Made by a program: the position numbers and the translations under genes. A stretch of DNA of 64,000 nt from Gonapodya prolifera JEL478 (lineage: Eukaryota > Monoblepharomycota > Monoblepharidomycetes > Monoblepharidales > Gonapodyaceae): NCBI GenBank assembly GCA_001574975.1, contig KQ965775.1, forward strand, positions 264,333 to 328,332. Direction: 5' to 3'. This document shows, piece by piece, positions 23,321-38,939 of the stretch. Every line of letters starts with the position of its first letter. Position 1 is the stretch's first letter. The notes under the pieces were generated by a model that was not told the origin of the DNA, did not search any database, and worked only from the letters and a program-made list of their open reading frames with translations.

Positions 23321-26300
23321 ATGGACACTCGTGGTGCCCTCGGAAGTCAGAACCTTCGGCGTTCGTCGATGTCACTCAATCCACTACCGGACGCCAGTGG
23401 GGAATCGCGCAAGAAACCTTCAGTAAACAATGCCACTTTAGACAAAAAGAGGGCGTCCTTGGACGCCAGACATCGCTACATGCTGGAGAAATTCGCTGCA
23501 ATCGTTGACGAGAAAGCCGCAACGCTGGAGAATCATCTCCTTTACTCTAACAAGCTGGAGACGCTGAATGAATTTCTGTCTGAAAACGGGCCCCGGAAAA
23601 TCTTGTTTTTCTGGCAACCGCCTTCTAAGGTGAGACAGGAAGGAAGAAATGAATGGCGAGCACTGATCGACTCCAATTGCACCTCGTTCAAACCTTACAG
23701 GACGAAGCGATTCTCGTCAAGGGGTTGCAGTACAACAAGAATGTTCTTCTAGTAACCCACGGAAGCAAAGAGGGACTCACCGGAGTTGGAGCGTTCTTTT
23801 TACGCTTCTCAAACAAGGCAATCACAGTTGCAAATGTGCACATGGAAATGGCTTGCGGGCCACTGGCGGCCGGAATCCTGCCATCTCTTACTACATGTGT
23901 CAAAAATGTGATCATACCTGCGTTGCGTTCTCAGGTGAGAAGGAATCCACTTTCTCCCCCTTTTGGTTCAACTAACAAGTGTTTTTCGCAGGAAAACTGG
24001 GGTATTCTTCAGAGAAGCAAAGACGAATCAGTCAAATCGTTTCTTGAGGCTCTGGAACGATTCGTGAACGATCTCGATGTGGCAATGGTGAACCTTCAAG
24101 ATAGTGTCCAACTGCATGCTTGTATGGTCGACTTGGATGCATACAAGAAACCATCAGAGTATGCCAATGCAGCATATACCCCTGAAGTTGTAACAGGCTT
24201 GGAAAGTAAGTGTTCGAGTATCTCCCTAACTGTTCGCGTTTAACTCACTTCACCACTCACTTCATCACACAGCCCTCGTTTCCGAATGGTGCAAACAGAT
24301 TGAGCAAGTACTTGCTGAATCAGAGCAGATGCGCAAGGAAGCGGATGACATCGGCCCAAATGCAGAGCTAGCTCACTGGAAAGCACGGATGGTGAAGTTC
24401 AACAGCATCACGGACCAACTGAAGGTGAGATCTTAATTAAGGTCGATGTTATTTCACATATTACATTGCGAGTCTTTTCTTTGTCAGAGCCTGACGTGCC
24501 GCAAAGTAATTGGCGTTCTGAACGCTGTAAAGTCAAAGGCTCATTTGAAGACATGGCGCGATCTTGACAATCGGGTGACAGACGCTGCAAATGAGTCCAA
24601 AGATAATGTCAAGTACCTCTACACCTTGGAGCGTTTCTGCGAGCCGCTATACCAAGCCGATCCATTGTCTATGATCCCTACCATTCCTGGATTAATCAAT
24701 GCCATAAAGATGATTTACAGCATCTCCCGCTATTACAATACTTCAGAAAGAATGACCTCACTGTTTGTTAAAATCACCAACCAAATGATAACCAGCTGCA
24801 AGGAGTATATTTACAAGGTGATATGGCTTGTTGCTTGTTGATTGTTGTCTCTGTTGCATTTTTAACGCCTTGCCATAATTCAGGATGGTGGTACAAACCT
24901 GTGGGATCAGGAACGCGTTCAACTTGTCAAGAAACTCAATGATTGCGTTCGCTTGAATGAAGCTTATCAGAGGTGCTTTCATGAGACGAAAGTGAGCATT
25001 TCGATTTGTTGTGAGTTGCAAAGTTCAACATCATGCCCCTCGGTTGTTCTAGCACAAGCTGCAGGAGACTCCGAACGAAAAACAATTGTGAGCCGTCTTG
25101 ACCCATTGAGTTCCCCGTGAACGTAACGAATCTCACGTCTCAAATTGATAGCGACTTCTCGGAGATGTACATTTTTGGGAAATTTGATGCTTTCTGCAAG
25201 CGCATTCAGAAGGTGATCGATATGTTCAACATTATCGAGAAGTTTTCCCTTCTGGAGAAACTAGGAGTCGAGGGCATGGACTCTATCAACAAGCGATTCA
25301 TGACTATACTGATGGGAATGCAGCGGAAGCCGTATGATATTCTAGACCACAGAAAAATTGTGAGTGCCCGTTTATGGAACTGTCGCACATCCTTACTCAA
25401 CTGCATGTACTTATCTAGGAGTACGACACTGATTACAACAACTTCAAGAGACAAATTTCAGACTTGGAAGGGACCTTACAACAGTTCATCGATGCGTCTT
25501 TTGAAAGAATTTCATCCACAGAGCAGGCGCTGTTACTGTTGTCAAAGTTTGGTCAGATCCGTGACATGGCGTTGGACTTGGAGGCGAAATATCACACAGT
25601 TTTTGTGCACTACACTAGGAGGGACCTTGAAGGGGTCCGAAAGCTCTACCAGAAATGCAGAGACTCTCCGCCGATTCCACGAAACACTCCTCCAGTATCT
25701 GGCGCAATTTCGTGGGCTCGCCAACTTTATCGAAGAATTGAAATTCCCATGAAATTCTTCAAGGACAAGACTACTGTGCTGGAGTCTGTGGAAGCGAAGA
25801 AACATATAAAGAACTACAACAAGCTAGCGCGTGCCTTGATTGAGTTTGAGATGCTGTGGTATAATTCATGGTTCTCCGTGGTCGAGCAAACAAAGACTGG
25901 GCTACAAGCTACACTGCTTGTTTCTGATCCCGAGGGCAATTTGTTTGTCAATTTTGATCCGGCCATTACACAACTTATCAAAGAAATTCGGTGCATGTAT
26001 CGTCTTGGACTGGAAGTACCTGATTCTGTTCGAGAAGTTGCGCTGAAAGAAGCCACATACAAAGAACTTCTAACTGGGCTTGAAATGATTCTTCAAACAA
26101 AGGAAAGATTAATAAAGAAGATTCTTCCCGTGTTGAGGAAAGCCATAGCCCCGCACATCGAGCAAGTTGACAGGACTTTGCAACCGGGGCTGACCGCCTT
26201 GACATGGTGAATTATTTGATTTTTGTGCTTCGTTTGAAGTTCAATTCGATTGGCCATTGACATTTCTTCCCCGCATGTAGGACAAGTTTGAACCTCAACT

Positions 26301-29300
26301 CATACTTGTCGGCAAATAATATCCAACTACAGAAGCTCGAAGAGCTTGTGGACAAACTTTTAGACATTGCGCAATATCGGATTGAGAATGGCTTGCACAA
26401 AATCTTTGAATTATCACTTTGCGATACGCCACTTGAAGCAGAACAGTGGACGGTTGAGCAATTTCTTGAGAGAACGGAAAAGAGATGCACCTCAATCATT
26501 CAAACAATAAACAATCGAAGTAACCTCATCGAAGCTGCAACCCGTGACTTAATTGCGGAGCTTTCTAAAGGAGTTCCACACCCTTTGACAACAGACATGC
26601 GCATTGGACATGAGAATGTTTATTATCACTTTAACCTACAGAACTTTGAGGCACTCATTCAATGCATCAAAGGATCTTTTGATTTGTTGAAGGTTAGTGC
26701 AAAGTTTTGATCTTGATACAAAACGGTTTCGTAACAGCTGTCCCTTCAATTCACGCCAAAAGAGTCGCTTGGGAAATTACTCGAGCAACCAATACAGTAA
26801 AACAACGACACAAAAGCCATTTTTTCGGGCAGAACTTGTGCTTCTTATACCGAATGTCGTCCTACAACCAAAACTTGAGGACATTCAAGCCGCCCTCAAC
26901 AAGGCGACGTCAATGCTGATGGACGTTCCGAAGCGTCTCCAGTTGAATTGGGCAACTTATCTCACACTTGCAGATGATCCACCGACTGGTCGTGGACCTG
27001 AAGATATGTCACAGATCGCTACAAACAAGGACATACTTAAACTCACATTGATGTTAAGTTCGACAGTTAACTCGATGAAGAAAGATGTTGAAATACATCG
27101 AGAACAATTCAGCAAGTTTGATTTCTTGTGGAGAGATGATAAAGCGGACACAATCACAAAGTTTCTCGGTAACAATCCCACCATTAATGACTTCGAGTCT
27201 GAGATAAATCGTTACGAGGGAATTGAGCGCGAAATCTCTGAGATTGCTTCTACTGTACAGATCGGACTTCTCTCCATCTCGTCAGAACCGCTTAAACTGG
27301 CACTGATTGGAGAGACCAAAAATTGGAAGCAGCAATTTGGACTGAACCTCAACCGAAAGGTGAAGAAGGACATGGAAGAACTCATTGAATACATGGACAG
27401 TAAAACTGTCAGGCTTAGTCGAAAGATCGCCGATATTGAAGATCTCAGGCTAGCTGTGGCAACACTAAGTGAAATTCGGGAAACGGAGGTGGACATTGAC
27501 ATGAAGGTGCAGCCGATAGAGGAGGCATACTTGCTGTTGATGAAACATAACGTTACAGTATCTAAGGAAGAGACTGAAAAGGTTGACTCATTACGATACA
27601 GCTGGAAGAAGCTTAAAAGTCTCGTTGTTGACGTGCAGGAGAACTTGAACAAAATTCAGCCGGTGTTCAAGCAAGAGCTGGTTACGTCAGTCGAAAAGTT
27701 TACACAAGGTGGGAGTGCATTTCGGTTCTCGAGATTGCGTCTCCAACACTCGATGATTTTTAGATGTGAAGGACTTTACAGTCGAGTACACAGACAATGG
27801 TCCGATGGTAGCAAACCTTCCCCCCAAGACAGCCATTGAGCGATTGAACGTTTTCCAGCGAGCTTTTGATGAACTTAATCGAAAGTGGGAAATGTACTCT
27901 GCTGGAGAAGAGTTGTTTTCGTATGTAATATCTCACTTATGTCATCTTGTTGTTTTTTAAATGCCTTCCCGTTGTGGTAGACTACCTGTCACTCCTTTCC
28001 CAGCACTTGTTCGGATTAAAAAGGAGTTGAAACTGCTTCAAAACCTCTACAGTCTCTATAATGATGTGCTGGAGAAGAAGAATGGGTACAATGAAACCTT
28101 ATGGTCTGATATCAAGATTGATCAGATGAACAATGACATGGCCGACTTCCAAAACAAAATCAAAAAGCTGCCAAAAGGAGTCAAAGAGTGGGATGCATTC
28201 CTGGAACTGAAGAAAACTGTTGATAATATGACTGAAATGGTGCCCTTGTTAGAGCTCATGACAAATAAGGCCATGCAACAACGCCATTGGACCAGAATAA
28301 TGGATCTCACGAAGACAGTTTTCAATCTTGATCCAGACAACTTTTATCTTCGGCATGTTATGGAGGCTCCACTGGTGCAGAACAGAGAGGACGTGGAAGA
28401 TATTTGTGTGTCAGCGGTCAAAGAAGCTGACATAGAGATTAAACTGAGGGGTGTTGTCAGCTCCTGGGAGGACAAAGTCTTTATTCTGGGAGCTTTCAAA
28501 AATCGTGGAAACCTTATTTTAAAACCTGCCACAACCAGTGAAATCATTGCATTATGTGAAGATAGCTTGATGACTTTGGGGAGTTTGCTCACAAACAGGT
28601 ACAATGTACCATTCAAACCTGAAATCCAGACCTGGGTTCACAATCTAAGTACAGCGTCAGAGGTCATTGAACAATGGCTTGGTGTTCAGAACCTGTGGAT
28701 CTACCTTGAAGCTGTCTTTGTAGGGGGTGACATAGCAAAACAAATGCCAAAAGAGGCAAAACGATTCAGCAACATTGACAAGTCTTGGTGCAAAATAATG
28801 GGGAGTGCAAATGAACACCCAAATGTTATACAATGTTGTGTTGCGGATGAAACAATTCCAAATTTGCTCCCGCATTTGACAGAGCAACTAGAACTCTGTC
28901 AAAAGTCACTAAGTGGATACCTGGAATCCAAGCGTGCTATATTCCCTCGTTTTTACTTTGTGTCAGACCCATCATTGCTTGAGATCTTGGGGCAAGCATC
29001 AGACTCTCACACTATACAGGCACATCTCCGTAATGTATTTGACAACGTGAATGGAGTGCAGTTTCATGAAAAGGAGTATGACAAAATTGTTGGTCTTGAG
29101 TCGGCAGAGGGTGAAAGGGTATGTTTCAATCAAAGTTTTGAAGTCCTATGTTTTAAGTTGCTGTTGCCATCATCTAACAGGTTATGCTCTCAAAACCCAT
29201 GCAAGCAGTGGGGAATGTGGAAGTATGGCTTGGAACACTCCTTACATCTATGCAGGCTTCAGTTAATGACATCATAAGAGAGTCTGTAAGCCGGATGCAC

Positions 29301-32300
29301 GAAATGGCATTGATCAAATTCTTGGATGAGTACCCTGCTCAAATTGGGCTGTTAGGTCTTCAGATTCTATGGACGCAGATGACTGAAGAGGCTCTGTAAG
29401 TGGCAATACCGAGTTGTTGAATTTATTCATCATTTGTTCCCAAATATTAGGAATGCTTCAAAATCTGATAAAAAGAAAATGACATCTACTCTTCAACGCG
29501 TGACAGATATTCTGAATAGCTTGATTGAAGTCACAACAAAAGATTTGAGTAAAATGGATCGCACCAAGTATGAAACGTTTATTACAATTCAAGTACATCA
29601 TCGTGATGTGTCTGATAAGTTGGTGAAGACACATATAAAAGCTGCAGATGACTTTGAGTGGTTAAAGCAAGCAAGATTCTATTGGCATGAGACAAAGGAC
29701 TGCTGTATTGCTTCAATCACCAATTTTGATTTTCGATATCAATGCGAATATCTTGGCTGTACAGATAGACTTGTGATCACTCCACTCACTGACAGATGTT
29801 ATATTACTCTTGCACAAGCCATGGGCATGTCTCTTGGTGGATCACCTGCAGGCCCAGCAGGCACAGGAAAGACAGAAACAACAAAGGATATGGGGAAAGC
29901 ACTTGGAAAATGGGTCGTGGTGTTTAATTGCTCTGACCAAATGGACTACCGTGGACTAGGTCGCATCTATAAAGGCCTTGCCCAGAGTGGTTGCTGGGGC
30001 TGCTTTGATGAGTTTAATCGGATAGAACTTCCTGTACTATCAGTCGCAGCCCAGCAGATTGGCTGTATTCTTGCAGCAAGAAAAGAAAGGAAAAAAACAT
30101 TTGTTTTCACTGATGGTGAAACAGTTGAGCTAAATCCTGAGGTTGGCATGTTCATCACAATGAATCCAGGATATGCTGGTCGTGTTGAGCTACCAGAAAA
30201 TCTCAAAGTGCACTTCCGCTATGTTGCAATGATGGTTCCTGACAGACAAATTATTATTCGCGTAAAATTAGCAGGAGCTGGTTTTATCAATAATATTGTT
30301 CTTGCCAAAAAGTTTTTTGTCCTCTACAGACTGTGTGAAGAGCAGCTGTAAGTAATTGTGGTATTGTAAAGTTTATGAGGATTAATGATTAACATTTTGT
30401 ACACAGTTCCAAGCAAGTCCATTATGACTTTGGTCTCCGAAATATTCTTTCTGTTCTTAGAACTTCAGGATCAGTCAAGCGTGGGAACCCTGAGGACTCT
30501 GAAATGGTGATAATGATGCGAGTCCTCCGTGACATGAATGTGTCAAAGCTTGTTGATGAGGATGAAGCACTCTTTATGAGTTTAGTGAATGATCTGTTTC
30601 CAGGTCTAACTGCAAAGAAAGGGTCTTATCCTCAAGTTGAGGCTGCTATTGACCAGCAACTTCAGGAAGCAGGCTTAATTAGCTACCCTCAGTGGACATT
30701 AAAAATAATTCAGCTGTATGAAACTTGCAAAGTTCGGCATGGCATCATGGTTCTAGGACCACCTGGAGTTGGAAAGGTTTGAACTCACCATCTTACACAT
30801 GCTTTTTTTTGTGTCTTACATGCCACTGCTTTTCTAGACACGCTGTATTCACAGCTTATTGAAGGCTTTGACTGCATGTGGCGATGTCCACAAGGAAATT
30901 CGAATGAATCCAAAAGCTATTACAGATTATCAAATGTTTGGCCGCCTTGATGTTGCAACCAACGATTGGACTGATGGAATTTTTTCTGCAATATGGAGGA
31001 AAACATTGAAGAAAAAGGGAGAGTTTATTTGGATGACTCTTGATGGGCCAGTTGACACAATATGGATTGAGTCATTAAATTCTGTCTTGGATGACAACAA
31101 GTGTCTGACATTAGCAAATGGAGATCGCATTAACATGTCTCCAACTTGCAAACTGATGTTTGAAGTCCATAGCTTGAAAAATGCCAGCCCTGCAACTGTG
31201 TCACGTTGTGGCATGATTTATGTTGGTGTTACAGCACTTCCGTGGGAGGTGATCTTACAGGGGTGGTTCAAAACTCGACCTGCCAATGAAGTGGCAATCT
31301 TGGAGCCTCTTTTTTCCAGCATATTTGGAACTGCATCTCAGTTTGTCAATATTGATCTACATGCAAAGATGACAGTGCCTGAAAGTACTTATGTTCAGAC
31401 AGCTACAATGTTTCTTGCAGGAATGATACCAAAAAGTGATGCTCCGGCAAAGTCATCTATTGCAGCTGATCATTTGGAACGTCTTTTTATCTTTGCTGTT
31501 TTCTGGACATTAGGCTCACTCTTGGAACTTGATGAAAGAAAGAAACTGCAAACTTTCCTTGTGGAAAAGGCACCTCACTTGAAGTTCCCACCAATAGACA
31601 ACTCCAGTCAGGATACAATATTTGAATACTTTGTTGATGACTCTGGTGACTGGGCCCACTGGCGTGACAGAGTTCCAACATGGGAGTATCCCAATGATCA
31701 TGATCCTGAATACTCTAGTATTATTATCCCAATGGTTGATAATGTACGCATGGAGTTCCTTATGGATCTTGTTACTAAACAGGGCAAAGCAGTTCTCCTT
31801 ATTGGTGAACCAGGAACTGCAAAAACAGTCACAGCTCTAAAGTTTTTAAGCAGGCTCAATCCTGAAACACAATTGTTTAAGAAGCTTAACTTCTCATCTG
31901 GTAAGGAAAACTTTGGGGATTGAAATGTTGAAACTGCATTCACGTGTCAAACCATATTAGCCACTACACCAATGATTTTCCAGCGCACTGTTGAAAGTTA
32001 CTTGGATAAACGAATGGGATCCACATATGGACCCCCTGCAGGCAAAAAAATGACGCTCTTTATTGATGACATAAATATGCCTGAAATCAATGATTGGGGT
32101 GATGTAAGTTTAAATTTCATGCAATGCAAAAACCATGTTTTCATAATATTTCCTAATGTAGCAAGTAACAGCAGAGTTGACAAGACAGCTCATGGAATTT
32201 CAAGGATTTTACTCACTTGATAGGCCTGGTAAGCCATTTTCAAAATGGATACTGCCTGGGTTGATTCCTCACTCCATATCTAGGTGATTGGATGGGTGTT

Positions 32301-35300
32301 GTAGATTTACAGTTCTTGGGAGCAATGATGCACCCTGGAGGGGGTCGCAATGACATCCCTGATAGATTGAAACGTCAATTTACAGTCTTGAACCTTACCA
32401 TTCCATCAGATGTGTCTGTTGATAGAATTTTTGGAACAATAATTGAGGGCCATTTCTGTGCAAATCGAGGTTTTGCAGAGGATGTGATCAGTCTTGCTGC
32501 TAAGTTGCCACCATTGACACGTAAATTATGGCAGGCAACAAAGGTAAAGATGCTTCCAACTCCAGCAAAGTTCCACTATATTTTCAATCTACGTGATTTG
32601 AGCCGTATAGTGGAGGGAATGCTCAATACAAAGCCTGAAACAGTTCCTAATGGTCAGGTCTTAGTAAACCTTTGGGAACATGAGTGTTCTAGGGTTATAC
32701 CAGACAGATTCACAAATCAGGAGGACACTGACTGGTTTTCAAAGCAAACATATACCATGGCCACTAAGGAACTTGGTGATGAACTTGGTTCTGCTACTGC
32801 CACAAAGTCATTTTGGGCAGATTTCTTGCGAGATCCACCAGAAGTGGAAGATCCTGATCAGGAAGTTGATCTAGAGTCCATAAAAGTCTACGAGAAGATC
32901 CCATCATGGGATGTCTTAAGAGACAAGCTGACAGAGTACATGAAGCAGTATAATGAAACTGTTCGTGGTTCTAAGATGGACCTGGTGCTTTTTGAAGATG
33001 CAATGAAACACATTTGCAGAATATCAAGAATTTTGAGAACACCCAGAGGAAGTGCTTTACTAGTTGGGGTTGGTGGCTCTGGAAAGCAGTCTCTTACAAA
33101 ATTGGCTGCATTTATTGCCAAGAGCCAAGTGTTCCAGATTGCAATATCAAAGAATTACAACCTTACTAATCTAATGGAAGATTTGAAGTTCATGTACAAA
33201 ATTGCTGGAGCGCAGGGCAAATCTATGACTTTTGTTTTTACAGATAATGAAGTTAAGGAGGAAGGGTTTTTAGGATACATGAATAATGTGTTAACCTCTG
33301 GGGAGGTCACAAATTTATTCCCTAAAGATGAGATTATCAGCATTGCTACAGACCTACGACTACCAATGAAGAAAGCAAGACCCCAAGTCCTTGACACGTT
33401 AGAAAATCTTTGGCAATTCTTCATAGACCGCGTAAAATCCAACCTTCATGTGGTGCTTTGCTTTTCACCTGTTGGAGATAAATTCAGGAATCGAGCCCTT
33501 AAGTTTCCAGGACTAATTAGTGGCTGTACCATGGATTGGTTCAATAAGTGGCCCAATGAAGCTCTTCGAGCAGTTGCTGAAAAGTTCTTAGCAGACGTGG
33601 AGCTAGCAAACACAGACCAAGTTCGCAAAGACCTTGTCAATCACCTTGCATTTACACATGATGTGGTTTCAGACTCTTGTGGGCAGTACTTCTTGCAGTA
33701 TCGCCGAAAGACACATGTCACACCAAAATCTTATTTATCTTTCCTGTCTTCATACAAAGTCTTGTACCGCCAGAAAAGGAAAGAAGTTGGTGAACTTGCT
33801 GACAGAATGAACATGGGTCTAGAGAAACTCCTTGAAGCAGCAAAAGCTGTTGCTGTTCTTCAAGAAGAGCTTGTAGTAAAGGAAAAGGACCTAGCTGTTG
33901 CCTCAAAGCAGGCTGATGCAGTTCTTATTGAAGTAACTGCAAGTACTGCTTCAGCAGAAAAAGTAAAAGATGAGGTTTTGAAGGTGAAGAACAAAGCAGA
34001 GGGCATTGCAAATGCAATTAAGGCAGATAAAACAGTAGCAGAAACGCAGCTTGAGGCTGCCAGGCCAGCCATTGAGGAGGCAACTGCAGCTCTAAACTCC
34101 ATTCAGCCTGCTCACATTGCAACTGTTCGTAAACTTGCCAAACCACCACATTTGATCATGAGAATTATGGACTGTGTCAGTTTACTACAAAAAAGAAAAA
34201 TTGATGTTGTTACGCAGGATCCTGTAAGTTCTAACAATACTTTGGTCATATTGTGATTTTACGCTTTTCCTCCATAGGAACGTCCATGTGTAAAACCTTC
34301 ATGGTCAGAAGCACTTAAGCTCATGAGTCAATCTGACTTCTTATCATCACTGTTGAATTTCCCCAAAGATGAGATGAATGAAGAGACAGTGGAACTTTTG
34401 GAGCCATATCTTGAGATGCCAGACTTTAATTTGGAGGGTGCAAAAAAGGTCTCTGCAGATGTGGCTGGTTTAGCTTCCTGGGTCAAAGCCATGTATGTTT
34501 TCTATTTCATCAACAAGAAGGTCATTCCATTGAAAGCAAATTTGATTGTTGCGGAGCATAAATTGGGTCTGGCTATGGCAGACCTTACCAAGGCACAATC
34601 TACACTTGATGAGAAACAAGCTGAGCTGGACGTGTTCAAAGCAAAATATGACGGCGCAATTTCTCAAAAGCAAGCACTACAAGCTGATGCTGACAGCTGT
34701 AAAAGGAAAATGGCAGCTGCAACTGCACTGATTGGTGGACTTTCAGGTGAAAAGGTGCGATGGACAGCGCAAAGCAAGGAGTTTGCAGAAAAAATCAGTC
34801 GTTTAGTTGGTGATGTGATGCTTGCAGTTGGATTTTTATCATATTGCGGACCTTTCAACCAGATCTTTAGATCTCAGCTAATTAATGATTGGAAGAAAGA
34901 ACTTGTGAGGCAGAGAATTCCCACAACAGATGAGCTTGATATTATTGGATTGCTTGTTGATAATACAACAGTTGGAGAGTGGAATATACAAGGCTTACCA
35001 ACAGATGAGCTCTCAACACAGAATGGTATCATTGTAACTAAGGGTACACGTTTTCCATTGCTTATTGATCCACAGAACCAGGCAAAGTCTTGGATTAAGA
35101 CAAGAGAAGAGAAAAACAAACTCCAAGTCACTAGTCTAAACCACAAGTATTTCAGGTCCCATGTTGAGGATTGCATCTCACAGGGAAGGCCAATGCTTAT
35201 TGAAGATGTTGAAGAAGCACTTGATCCTACTCTTGACAATATTTTGGAAAAGAATCTAATCAAAGCAGGAAGATCTTTCAAAGTAGTATTTGGTGACAAG

Positions 35301-38300
35301 GAAATTGATTATCATCAAGACTTCCAGCTCTTTATCACCACCAAGCTACCAAATCCTAGCTATACCCCTGAAATCTATGCAAAGTGCTCAATTATTGATT
35401 TCACTGTCACCATCAAGGGACTTGAAGAGCAACTTCTTGGGCGGGTGATCTCACGTGAGAAGCAAGAGCTGGAGACAGAGCGAGCAAAATTGCTGGAGGA
35501 GGTAAACTCTAATAAGAAAAAAATGAAGCAATTAGAAGACAACCTTCTTGAAAGACTCACTTCAACAAAAGGCTCATTGGTAGATGATGAGTCTTTGATT
35601 GAGGTACTTGCAACAACCAAATCAACTGCAGAAGAAGTGAATGAAAAGCTTATTACTGCTGCAGAAACACAGAAAAAAATAAGTGTTGCAAGAGAGGAGT
35701 ACCGCCCTGTTGCAACACGTGGAAGTATCATTTACTTCTTAATATCTGAGATGTCAATGGTCAATGTGATGTATCAGATCAGCCTGAAACAATTTTTGGG
35801 TCTTTTTGATGAAAGCATGGAAAAGAGTCAGGCATCTCCTATCCCTAGCAAAAGAATACAGAATATCATTGAGTATTGCACCTTCCGATGCTTTTCTTAT
35901 GTTGTTCGAGGTCTTTATGAGATTCATAAACTCATGTTTGTCCTCTTGCTCTCCATGAAGATTGATATTCAAACTGGAAAAATAAGTCATGAGGAGTTTA
36001 GAACATTTATCAGGGGAGGTGGAGCATTGGACATCAATGCTGTTGCCAAAAAGCCTTTTAATTGGATCCCTGATGTCACTTGGCTTAACCTTGTTGCACT
36101 TAGCAAAATGCCTGGTTTCAATGATCTTCTGAATCAAATCAGCAAAAACGAGAAACTTTGGAAGGCATGGTATGAAAAAGATGCACCTGAAAATGAGCAG
36201 CTACCAGGAGGATATTCAAACTCATTAGATGCATTTCGAAGATTGCTTTTACTTAGGTCATGGTGCATTGATCGATCAGCAATGATGGCAAAGCAGTATA
36301 TTGCCAGCTCAATGGGAGTGAGATTTGCAGAGTCACAAGTCCTAGACTTGGATGCACTGTTGATGGAGAGTGACAATCGCACACCAATGATATGCTTGCT
36401 CTCTACTGGGGCTGATCCATCAGCAGACATTGAAAACTTATCAAAAAAGTACAAAATTGAAATAAAAGCCATTTCTATGGGACAAGGACAAGAAATTCAT
36501 GCCCGCAAACTTTTGGCAACATACATGGCAAATGGTGGTTGGGCACTACTTCAAAATTGTCACTTGGGTATTCCATTTATGGATGAACTTCTTGGGCTCA
36601 TTACAGACAGTGAGGCCATTAATGACAAGTTTCGACTGTGGATCACAACAGATGTTACACAAAAGTTCCCAATCAACCTGCTTCAGTCCTCTATTAAATT
36701 CACAAACGAGCCTCCTCAAGGACTCAAAGCTGGCTTGAAGCGAACATACAACTGGCTAACACAGGACATGCTTGATATGAGTGCACGTCCACAGTACAAG
36801 CCTATTCTTTATGGGTTGGCATTCTTTCACTCTGTTGTTCAGGAAAGAAGAAAGTTTGGACCCATTGGTATGTAAGATGCTTCCTGTAATATTTGTCTTG
36901 CATAGCGTTAACTTAGGACAACATTGCACCAGGTTGGAACATTCCTTATGAGTTCAATCAAGCAGATTTGGCTGCAAGTGTTCAGTTTGTCCAGAATCAT
37001 GTGGATGAATTAGCACCAAAAGCCCCAATAAATTGGGCAACAACACGTTATATGTTCTCAGAAGTTCATTATGGTGGACGTGTTACTGATGATTTTGATC
37101 GTAGGCTGATAAATACAGTAAGTGTTGGAAGTTTCCATTAATTGAAGACAAATTTTCTCATTAAAACGAAACAGTACGCTAAAGTTTGGTTTGGTGAAGA
37201 AATGTTCAAAGATACATTCTGCTTTTACAAAGGCTACATCATCCCAAACCTCAAAACAGTTGAAGAATATCGTACTTCAATTGAAACTCTCCCTCTTGTT
37301 GACACTCCAGATGCCTTTGGACTTCACCCAAATGCAGACATATCTGGGCAAACAAAATCATCACAAAACATGTTGGATACAATAATGAGTATTCAACCAA
37401 AAGACAGTGGTGGTGGATCAGGGGAGACACGGGAGGACGCTGTCAAAAGACTAGCCAATGATTTACTCAGCAAATTGCCAGCAGATTTTGAGCCTCATTT
37501 TACAAAACAAGCCATAGCTAAGCAGGGTGGCATTGTAAGTGATCTCAGGACGTTTTAAAGCAAAAATGACTCACAAAGACAATTTTTTTTTAGAAACCTC
37601 TGAATATCTTTCTGGGTCAGGAGATTGACCGCATGCAAGCTGTAATTTCACTTGTTCGGGGAACTCTGAAAGATCTTAAATTGGCCATTGATGGGACAAT
37701 TATTTTTAGTCCCAGGCTGCAGCAAGCTTTGGATTCTCTTTATGATGCAAGAGTTCCAGACAACTGGACAAAAATTTCCTGGGTCTCTCCAACACTGGGT
37801 CTTTGGTTTGGAGAGCTCGTCCTGAGAGGTGCACAGTTTAAGTCGTGGCTAGAGGAAGGGCGGCCACTTGTTTTTTGGTTGAGGTGAGTGTTGCATAGTT
37901 AACTGTTCAGAGAAGAAAACCTATGCTAACTTCAAATGTAGTGGATTCTTCAATCCTCAAGGCTTCTTAACTGCAGTGCGTCAAGAGATCACAAGAAATC
38001 ACCAAGGATGGGCACTTGATAATGTGAAGGTATGTTTTGACTCACAGTGATACCTATCTGGATTTTTTTGTTGAGGTAGTTAACTACTTTCCATTTAATA
38101 TTCAGCTTGCTCCTGAAGTTATGAAGCAAATGAAGGAGGACATAACGTCACCTCCAGCAGAGGGTGTTTACATTCATGGTCTCTTCATTGAGGGTGCAGG
38201 GTGGGACCGAAAAAACATTCGACTGACAGAATCCCAGCCAAAGGTTATCTTTACTGCAATGCCAGTTGTGTATATCAATGCTACCAACTCAACTGATGAT

Positions 38301-38580
38301 GGAGACCCTAGACTCTACAGATGTCCAGTATACAAAAGGTAAAGAATGTTCAAATGTGCATATAATGTTTATATCACTCAACTCATATGACATTGCTTTA
38401 GACCCAAACGAACAGATCTAAATTATATCTTTGATATAGAGTTGAAACCCCAGCCAAATCAGTCTCCAGACTACTGGGTGGGTTCTTACAATTCCAGCTT
38501 GATGGTACTGTATGTCATATAATTTTTCTCTCATTTCTAAGGTTTTGCGAGGTGTTGGTCTGTTGGCAAGCACAAGCTGA
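23321..38580 (+). CDS. Axonemal outer-arm dynein heavy chain, DNAH5/DNAH8 type
   Basis: This motor slides outer doublets and powers the flagellar beat. About 28 exons run from ATG 23321 ([12 protein letters not shown]) to TGA 38580, roughly 4,400-4,500 residues, the family length. The tail has [20 protein letters not shown], then linker-region sequence [14 protein letters not shown] and [17 protein letters not shown], the last typical of the gamma-type DNAH5/8 group. AAA1 has [10 protein letters not shown] (about 29850) followed by CFDEFNR. AAA2 has GPPGVGK, split by an intron at 30776. AAA3 has GEPGTAKT (31804) and AAA4 GVGGSGK (33067). The stalk coiled coils lie at about 33.77-34.13 and 34.54-34.77 kb around the microtubule-binding domain. 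The C-terminus [40 protein letters not shown] also fits DNAH5/8. All splice phases checked kept the frame open, so the gene appears intact. The 5' third is CpG-rich; the rest is CpG-poor. Confidence 0.95.
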
Positions 38581-38939
38581 TCTAGCAACAATTATGTAGC
38601 ATTAAAACAATTAATTATAGGATATTTCAAGACTGTTATTACTGGCTGTCTCAATGAATATGATATTCCAAAACCTTCCAATTGTGGAGCTGGCTCTATC
38701 AAAATTCTAGAACAAATTAATTTCCTAAAGCTCCTGCTATTTTTGGACTGTTATCGCAGTGACTACAAAAAGTTTTGAATTCATCCACCCTTATCAACAT
38801 CTGCCTCAGCATGCCAATCTCCTTTGTTTGAGTGCCTCAAGTATCTGAAACCACCTTTAAAGTCATACATATTGGCTTAAGCTTTTGGGGTGGTGTAGAC
38901 AGTGAAAGTCTTATGATTTCTAAAACACATATTAATCAA

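Noticed and set aside
26805-26826. Second ultra-short intron (20 bases, GTAAAACAACG...AAAAG) in the dynein
   Set aside because: Splicing it out puts the next exon in the wrong frame. Reading through in the frame [18 protein letters not shown], after a normal intron ending at 26762, keeps the protein intact.
24758-36472. Many antisense open frames across the dynein gene
   Set aside because: They mirror the conserved plus-strand exons and show no family resemblance of their own.
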